From Elusimicrobiota bacterium (GTDB taxonomy: Bacteria; CAYTYR01; UBA6262): a stretch of 11,599 nucleotides of DNA. A program made the position numbers and the translations under genes. Under the pieces are notes generated by a model, which made no database searches, had not been told where the DNA came from, and worked only from the letters and a program-made list of their open reading frames with translations. Shown here piece by piece: positions 6,640-11,599 of this stretch. Location: positions 1 to 11,599 of the forward strand of contig PMCA01000007.1 of assembly GCA_003153935.1 (NCBI GenBank), read 5' to 3'. How positions within the stretch are numbered: the first letter of the stretch is position 1; the number at the start of each line of letters is the position of its first letter.

Positions 6640-9480
6640 TTACTGGATCTCATTCACCGGTATGGAATAGTTGATGCTTTGTCCTTCTTCCAGGCTGAAA
6701 TTGTAAAAGATCGGTACCAGGGGCATGTATTTTTCAGGCAGGGTTGCCAGGTCCAGGGTAATTTTGTGATCGCCTGCCGGCAGCCTGCGGCTGAATACTC
6801 CGGAAGAATCAGTAAAGACCTTGATGCCGTTCTCCAGGACTAAAGTTACTCCCGGCACTCCCTTATCATTAAGGCCAAACTTTTTATCCCCGTCGATATC
6901 CACGAATACCGCGCCATGGATCTCAGTACGGGTTGACACCGCGAAATCCACTTCCGTTTTACCATTGTGAACTATGGCCGCTTCCTGCATCGCCGGGCCG
7001 GTTACAATATAGCCTTCGGGAATATTCGCGGTATTTACCCTGACTGAAACTTTCTTGGCTTTTACATTAAAGAACCGATAAGAACCGTATTCATTGGTGC
7101 GTTGGACCCGGTTCCTGCCCACCCGCACTTCGACATTCGCTATGCCCGGCTCCTCCGGCTGTTTTATACCGTCCATATTCAGGTCCTTAAAGACATAGCC
7201 TTTAATAGTTCCTACCGGGTCAACATGCATATAAGTGTCAAACAGGTAATTTACGGTGACGGCGGCTTCCGTCTCCACTCTCCTGATGGAGGGAGACGTT
7301 TCGGTGCGAATATCCCTGACCCTGGCATTGAGGCCGATATTAAAGAAAGACGCCGGGGCGTAGGCAATTTCGCCGTAACCTTCCAGATAGTCTTCGCCGA
7401 CCAGGAAACTGAACGGGGAGTCCGTATTATTTTCATCGCGGTAGGTAAAGCGTAGGGTCTGATGCAGGGAAGTTCCATAGATCTGGCTGCTCCACTCTAT
7501 GCCGGTTTGCAGAACTTCCGGCTTGGCCGGTTTTTCGGGATTGGCTAACGGGGTTACGTTATTGATCTCTTTTTCGACGAAACAATAAACGGTCGGGAAC
7601 AGGCTGATGCGCGTGCCCCCCTTGATCTTATGACTATTGTAGTCTAAGGACGGAGTGTTGATATACCGGTCCCGCACGAGATTATAATTCAGGTAGACAT
7701 TGATCCGGCGAGCCGTGGGGAAATTAAAGTGCAAGCCAAATCCCGCGTCCTGGGTTATGGTGGGGAAATTCTTGCCCAGGTCATTCCGGTAATTATAGTC
7801 CCCCTGTGCCTCCAGAAGGGAAAACGGTCTCCATAAAGCTCCCAGATCCACTTCCTTGTTCCAACGGCCCGGCAAAGCGGGATTAGGGAAAAGAGTGTCG
7901 GTATAGACGTCAGACTGGCTGGAAAAACTTAAATTTTCGCAGGGCCGGTAATGGATGTTAACCAAGGCTCCTCTTTGTCCGGCACGCCAGTCCTTGCCGC
8001 TGATCGCCTGGAAATTCCTGGATATATCCCTTAATTCGGTCAGGACCTGCAAGTACGTCTGGGTATAATCTACCCTCAGGGTGGAGGCGTAGTTCTCGGT
8101 GTCATAAGCTATTTCCGGCAGCAGTTTCAATTTATTGAATATGTACAGCGCGCTGGCGTCATAAGAATATTTGTTTTGGTCAGGAGTCCGGTCGCGGCCC
8201 CCTCCCTTGTAAGCGGACAGGGTGTAATTCTGGTTTTGATAAGGCCGGTATCCTAAGCTGAGTCCGCTATAATATATTTGCGGTTTTTCATTGGCGATGT
8301 CCGGCGGCACAAAGCCGCCAAACCTGAGACCCAGTTCTTCTCCCCAGAAGGCGCGCACGGCCAGCTTATTTTCTATTACCGGGGAAGATATTTGCACCCC
8401 GCGCAGATCCCCCTTACTGAAAGCGAGATCCGTACCCGCCGGCTGGAAATCAATGGCCTGCACGTTCACATGCTTCAATGACCCGATCCTGCCGTCCAGC
8501 AAACTCAGGGAAGCATAATCTACTTCCGTCTTGCCCGGTACGGAATTCAGGGAAAAAGAAAAACCAAAGTCCCCGTAAGGCGTGGACAGTGGATTGGCCG
8601 ACTCCAGGATATGCTGAAAAGCATGAAATCTGGAATTAGGCGTGAGATGAGGCAAGGGATACCTGGTCTCATCATAATTAGCGATAATGGAGTAACGGAC
8701 CTGCAGATCCTTGGCTTTCTCTTCAATGAACCTGGAATTTGCTTCTGCATTGAGGCCGGCCTGCTTGGCCAAAATAACCCTGAATTCCAGCGTCCAGCGC
8801 TGCTGGGCATCCCACACATATAAGTACGTTGGGCCGATATTCTTGCCGGTAACGTAAAGCACGTCTCCGTGTTGCTCGACATTTATGATCCCCGGCTGGG
8901 TATTCAGGAACCTTCTTATGGTTGTATCTTTGACCACGAGGATCTCATTTTTCTCGATCTCCAGGTTAATGGCCGGTTTCTGCGTAATTTTATCCAGCAT
9001 CAGTATTTTAGGGATCTTGGCAGTTTTTGGTGCAGGAATGACCGGTTTGGCTGCAGTGGTTTTTTCCGGCGGGGTGATGGCTTCTTTATCGTTGAGCCCC
9101 ATAGACTCCAGCTGTTGCTTAATAAAGGCGTCTCGGGATAGACCGGCTTTGGTGGAGCTGGGAGGCAATCCGTTGGCGGTGGTGCTTTCTTTCGTCGTGC
9201 CTAATCGTTTATTAATTAATTTGGAATATTTTAAGGCAGTTTTGTCATTAGGATTAAGTATTAATACCTTGTTAAATTGCTCCTGGGCCTCATCCAGGAG
9301 GCCTTTTTTGTATAACGATATCCCTAGATCCAGAATTATTTGATTTATTTCGTCGGAGGAAGATTGGTCGGAGGAAAAAGCGGTATCGGAACGAAGATAG
9401 CCGGAATCTTCGTCAGCGGCATAGGACGATAAGGTCGTGCAGATCAAAGCAGCGCATAATAAATACCGGGCAAAACGCAT
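6640..9480 (-). CDS. Usher/secretin-like outer-membrane protein with TPR, pilus N-domain, barrel and SdrD/Cna-B-like domains
   Basis: A 946-residue exported protein. Reading the domains in order: signal peptide 1-21 (ends SSYA-A); TPR-like helices 44-92 (LGISLYKKGLLDEAQEQF); a Pro/Lys/Thr-rich linker 100-168; a domain at 171-237 that matches the pilus-formation/secretin N-domain (IEKNEILVVKDTTIRRF, VTGKNIGPTYLYVWD). A long region at about 300-755 has alternating aromatic and polar strands (for example INVYLNYNLVRDRY, FFNIGLNARVRD), typical of an outer-membrane beta-barrel. Two SdrD/Cna-B-like beta-sandwiches close the protein, at 757-848 and 852-945, each with an Asp-rich loop that may bind calcium (D766, N768, D770; D861, D863, D865). 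The order of N-domain, barrel and two C-terminal sandwiches parallels fimbrial ushers without obvious sequence identity to them. It follows the chaperone gene by 10 nt and ends at a terminator. A GAGG abuts the ATG. Most likely the export pore of the cassette; a plain barrel adhesin is the alternative. Confidence 0.8.
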   Translation of the reverse strand: MRFARYLLCAALICTTLSSYAADEDSGYLRSDTAFSSDQSSSDEINQIILDLGISLYKKGLLDEAQEQFNKVLILNPNDKTALKYSKLINKRLGTTKESTTANGLPPSSTKAGLSRDAFIKQQLESMGLNDKEAITPPEKTTAAKPVIPAPKTAKIPKILMLDKITQKPAINLEIEKNEILVVKDTTIRRFLNTQPGIINVEQHGDVLYVTGKNIGPTYLYVWDAQQRWTLEFRVILAKQAGLNAEANSRFIEEKAKDLQVRYSIIANYDETRYPLPHLTPNSRFHAFQHILESANPLSTPYGDFGFSFSLNSVPGKTEVDYASLSLLDGRIGSLKHVNVQAIDFQPAGTDLAFSKGDLRGVQISSPVIENKLAVRAFWGEELGLRFGGFVPPDIANEKPQIYYSGLSLGYRPYQNQNYTLSAYKGGGRDRTPDQNKYSYDASALYIFNKLKLLPEIAYDTENYASTLRVDYTQTYLQVLTELRDISRNFQAISGKDWRAGQRGALVNIHYRPCENLSFSSQSDVYTDTLFPNPALPGRWNKEVDLGALWRPFSLLEAQGDYNYRNDLGKNFPTITQDAGFGLHFNFPTARRINVYLNYNLVRDRYINTPSLDYNSHKIKGGTRISLFPTVYCFVEKEINNVTPLANPEKPAKPEVLQTGIEWSSQIYGTSLHQTLRFTYRDENNTDSPFSFLVGEDYLEGYGEIAYAPASFFNIGLNARVRDIRTETSPSIRRVETEAAVTVNYLFDTYMHVDPVGTIKGYVFKDLNMDGIKQPEEPGIANVEVRVGRNRVQRTNEYGSYRFFNVKAKKVSVRVNTANIPEGYIVTGPAMQEAAIVHNGKTEVDFAVSTRTEIHGAVFVDIDGDKKFGLNDKGVPGVTLVLENGIKVFTDSSGVFSRRLPAGDHKITLDLATLPEKYMPLVPIFYNFSLEEGQSINYSIPVNEIQ

Positions 9481-9490
9481 CCTCAGGTTT

Positions 9491-10360
9491 TTACCTCAAT
9501 TCGCCTACACTGAGTACTTCACCGGAGGAGCCTATTTCCACTTCTGTCTCCTTGGTAATAACGGAATCAGCAGCCCATTCTTGCTCATGCATAGATTCCC
9601 CTATGTCCATGGTAAGAATAGCGTTATAGGTTCCTTTAGGCAGAGGTTCTTTCCAGGTCCCGCTCATCCTGGCAGTTTCCTTGGGGAAAGTATAAACCTT
9701 GTCTAACGTCGCGCGAACGAAAATTACTCCCTTGTTATCCATCAAGTGAAAAGTTCCCTTGGTTATAATATCCGAATTGCCCGTATTTTTGATGTCTAAG
9801 GCAACTTGCAGGCCTTTGCCTTTCTCCGGTTTCACCAGCGAAAAATTACTTATCTCAGCTGTCCGGGCCGTCTTATCTTCAGTATCAACGTAGAAAATGG
9901 TCCCGATCCGTACCACCAGTCCTAAGGCCACGTTTCCCTGCTGCATGGGGCTGGCCATCTTACTTTCAAAAAACATTACGGCAAAATGACCGCCGGTAGA
10001 ATCCTGAGGCATCTTTACCGTATAATATATTTCCTGCGTTCCCTCAGCGGGAATATCCACCTCTGACTGTGAGAAACTGATCCAGCTGGCGCAAGACAGC
10101 GGTTGCGTCCCCATCGCGAAAAATACCTTGGTGCCGTCATGGGCGTCACTGTATTTCCAATCCTGGACGTATATCTTCACCTTCACAGCGGTCGCGTCCG
10201 GGTTCCTGACCGTAATTTTACCGCTGCCGGCCTGCCCGGGCTGGATGGTTTGGAATATTTTGGGTGGATCGATCTGTAAAATTGCCGCTTGGGTAAATTG
10301 CGTTGCCGCGACCAGGAAGACGACCAGACAGCTCAGTATCCACTTTGTTTTATGCACCAT
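9491..10360 (-). CDS. PapD-like periplasmic chaperone (fimbrial-chaperone type)
   Basis: A 289-residue exported protein with a signal peptide (1-25, cut near FTQAA). The first Ig-like domain (about 27-157) starts with LQIDPPKIFQTIQPGQ and GKITVRNPDATAVKVKIYVQDW. It continues with SQSEVDIPAEGTQEIYYTV, which resembles the P-pilus chaperone and DUF916-like pattern of a short strand, a proline pair and an NPxxxxV strand. A second beta-sandwich (about 165-255) has LDIKNTGNSDI, as in CARDB/fn3-like domains. It probably binds and protects beta-strand-rich subunits in the periplasm. It is encoded 31 nt after the repeat protein and 10 nt before the usher-like protein, the order expected of a subunit-chaperone-usher operon. 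The ribosome site is GGGGTG close to the ATG. It is longer than classical PapD (about 220-240 residues), and no adhesin-specific motif is visible. Confidence 0.75.
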   Translation of the reverse strand: MVHKTKWILSCLVVFLVAATQFTQAAILQIDPPKIFQTIQPGQAGSGKITVRNPDATAVKVKIYVQDWKYSDAHDGTKVFFAMGTQPLSCASWISFSQSEVDIPAEGTQEIYYTVKMPQDSTGGHFAVMFFESKMASPMQQGNVALGLVVRIGTIFYVDTEDKTARTAEISNFSLVKPEKGKGLQVALDIKNTGNSDIITKGTFHLMDNKGVIFVRATLDKVYTFPKETARMSGTWKEPLPKGTYNAILTMDIGESMHEQEWAADSVITKETEVEIGSSGEVLSVGELR

Positions 10361-10391
10361 ATCACCCCATATATTATTTTTATCTTAGCGC

Positions 10392-11599
10392 TTAGAGCTC
10401 GGAGATCGTATACACTATTTGTCCCACGTAATTGCCGGCCGGGACGCTGGCATCGGCGGAAAACTCATAGATGACCTTAAATTTGTCCGGTGAACCGTCC
10501 TTGTCGGAAATGAATAAAACCATATCGCCGGTTTTTACTTCGGTCGGCTTTGGAAACTTCAGTAACCCTTTGGTGCCGGTATCTTCCAGGCGCAGGGTAA
10601 AATAGCGCGGCGGAACACTGGCGCCGCCATTGCTGGACAGCTGCACCGGTAACTGCTGGCTTACCTGGTATTGCCGCCCCACGTTACTCTTTATTTCTAC
10701 GAGTATCTCGGAACTGCGCGGTCTTTGGCCCAATTGCACGTCCTGGAACTGTATCCCGCTGGGTTGCTGGGGGGTCACGATGAGATCGAATATGCGCCCG
10801 ATGGTTATCTCCATGGGGAAGGTGACCAGTAATTTTTGGCCGCCCTGGGTGCTGAGGAAATACTGGACCTCGGTCCGGTAGGTGCCGGCATTTTGTTTTT
10901 CCGGGTCAACCAGGGTGTAGGTAATGAGGAAATGATCGGCCTCCCCTCCCGGGCTGGAAATATATAATGATTGCTCGCCTTTAGCCAGAGGTATGCTGCC
11001 TGACGTCCCGCTGCCGGTTTTATAACCGCGGGCTCTTACTGTGAGAGCTCCTGGGGTGAGTTGCTTCCCCTCCGTTGATTCCGGCAGATTGGGCAGGACT
11101 TGGGAAATTTCAAACTGTTCCTTTAAAGGTGTTCTTATGTCTACGGAAAGATCAAAAGCAGGCGCTTCCGCCTTACCGGAGTTTAACACAATGGTTTTGG
11201 TCCTTGAAGGTGTGGTTATGTCGATGGCTGTACCGGGAGATTCAATGTCAGCGGTAATATTGAGGATGAACTGTTGACCCGACTGGGACGCGCCCGAAGA
11301 TTCTAACGTAAATACCAGCTTGCCCTGATAGTAACCGGGAACGACGGTATCCGAATTTTTTAGTACATATACCAAGGTGAAGGCCGCGGCTGTCCCGCGG
11401 TTCTCTGATGTGTAGATAACTGTTCTATCCATAGAAACCGGGGATTCATGCTCGGCGTTCAGGGTTCCGGCGATATTTCCGGCCCTGATAGCATAGACAG
11501 TTAAGCTGCCGGCAGGCAATATAGATCCCTGGTTGCTGGTTAAGGGTTCAACGAGTGTTTGTACGAGCTGGTAGGGTTGGCTTACGTCCGAGGTAATGG
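10392..11599 (-). CDS. Repeat-domain beta-rich surface protein, 5' end outside window
   Basis: At least 402 residues, open to the window's right edge. The TTG at 11517-11519 is only an internal leucine: upstream codons continue in frame (reading QPYQLVQTLVEPLTSNQGS) with no stop, so the true start lies beyond 11599. The visible part is about 150-residue repeats, two whole and one partial. Each ends in an AGxYxGxxxYT-like hairpin (GYYQGKLVFTLES; AGTYRTEVQYFLST; AGNYVGQIVYTISEL). This is preceded by a YISS/FISD-type strand and a YQVSQxLP-like segment. No transmembrane anchor or sorting signal is seen at the C-terminus, which ends on the last hairpin (SEL). Possibly the exported subunit or adhesin of the downstream chaperone and usher-like genes. 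No described family is recognised with confidence. Confidence 0.7.
   Translation of the reverse strand, partial: ITSDVSQPYQLVQTLVEPLTSNQGSILPAGSLTVYAIRAGNIAGTLNAEHESPVSMDRTVIYTSENRGTAAAFTLVYVLKNSDTVVPGYYQGKLVFTLESSGASQSGQQFILNITADIESPGTAIDITTPSRTKTIVLNSGKAEAPAFDLSVDIRTPLKEQFEISQVLPNLPESTEGKQLTPGALTVRARGYKTGSGTSGSIPLAKGEQSLYISSPGGEADHFLITYTLVDPEKQNAGTYRTEVQYFLSTQGGQKLLVTFPMEITIGRIFDLIVTPQQPSGIQFQDVQLGQRPRSSEILVEIKSNVGRQYQVSQQLPVQLSSNGGASVPPRYFTLRLEDTGTKGLLKFPKPTEVKTGDMVLFISDKDGSPDKFKVIYEFSADASVPAGNYVGQIVYTISEL
10395..11599 (-). repeat. Protein-level tandem repeats of about 150 codons
   Basis: Repeat 3 covers about 10395-10853, repeat 2 about 10854-11300 and the end of repeat 1 about 11301-11599. 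They are recognisable only at protein level: EQFEISQVLP against RQYQVSQQLP, PGALTVRA against PAGSLTVYA, SLYISSPGGEADHFLITYTL against VLFISDKDGSPDKFKVIYEF, and the closing AGTY/AGNY hairpin. Divergence suggests old duplication rather than recent slippage. Confidence 0.7.

Noticed and set aside
11517-11519. TTG as the start codon of the repeat protein
   Set aside because: The frame stays open to 11599 and the upstream residues continue the repeat pattern, so the gene is cut by the window edge.

Overview
The window reads as a gene-dense chromosomal segment of a Gram-negative (diderm) bacterium. All nine genes lie on the minus strand, gaps are short, and no insertion sequence, integrase, tRNA, rRNA or CRISPR array is visible. 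The diderm call rests on a predicted outer-membrane beta-barrel, a PapD-like periplasmic chaperone and a periplasmic-type phosphatase. The mixture (TypA, RNase R, TPR proteins, a fimbria-like cassette of unfamiliar form) recalls uncultured phyla such as Omnitrophota or Elusimicrobiota. That placement is an impression and was not tested.

In transcription order (high to low coordinates) there are three or four units. Unit 1 (11599 to about 6551) runs off the right edge. It encodes a protein of repeated beta-rich domains (10392-11599, 5' end missing), a chaperone-like exported protein (9491-10360) and a 946-residue usher- or secretin-like protein (6640-9480). The last has a signal peptide, a TPR, a pilus/secretin N-domain, a long beta-barrel-like region and two SdrD/Cna-B-like C-terminal domains. 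A clear intrinsic terminator (6551-6578) ends the unit. The three genes look like a non-canonical chaperone-usher-type surface-fibre export cassette, and this is the most interesting part of the window.

Unit 2 is typA/bipA (4696-6534). A near-consensus sigma-70 promoter (6587-6615) lies between the upstream stop codon and the terminator hairpin, so the hairpin forms the first nucleotides of the typA mRNA. A perfect 12-bp hairpin (4639-4669) ends this unit.

Unit 3 starts at a promoter candidate touching that hairpin. It encodes a membrane-anchored TPR protein (3875-4579), a TpbA-like exported phosphatase (3218-3829), a GNAT acetyltransferase (2691-3206) and RNase R (724-2694). The last two overlap by ATGA. 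A Qnr/MfpA-like pentapeptide-repeat protein (53-631, TTG start) follows. It may have its own promoter, with a perfect TATAAT and two tandem 10-bp repeats where a -35 box should be.

Unit 1 probably builds something on the cell surface, typA and rnr belong to translation and RNA stress physiology, and the TpbA-like phosphatase could link envelope signalling to surface behaviour. These functional links are inference from family knowledge and gene order.
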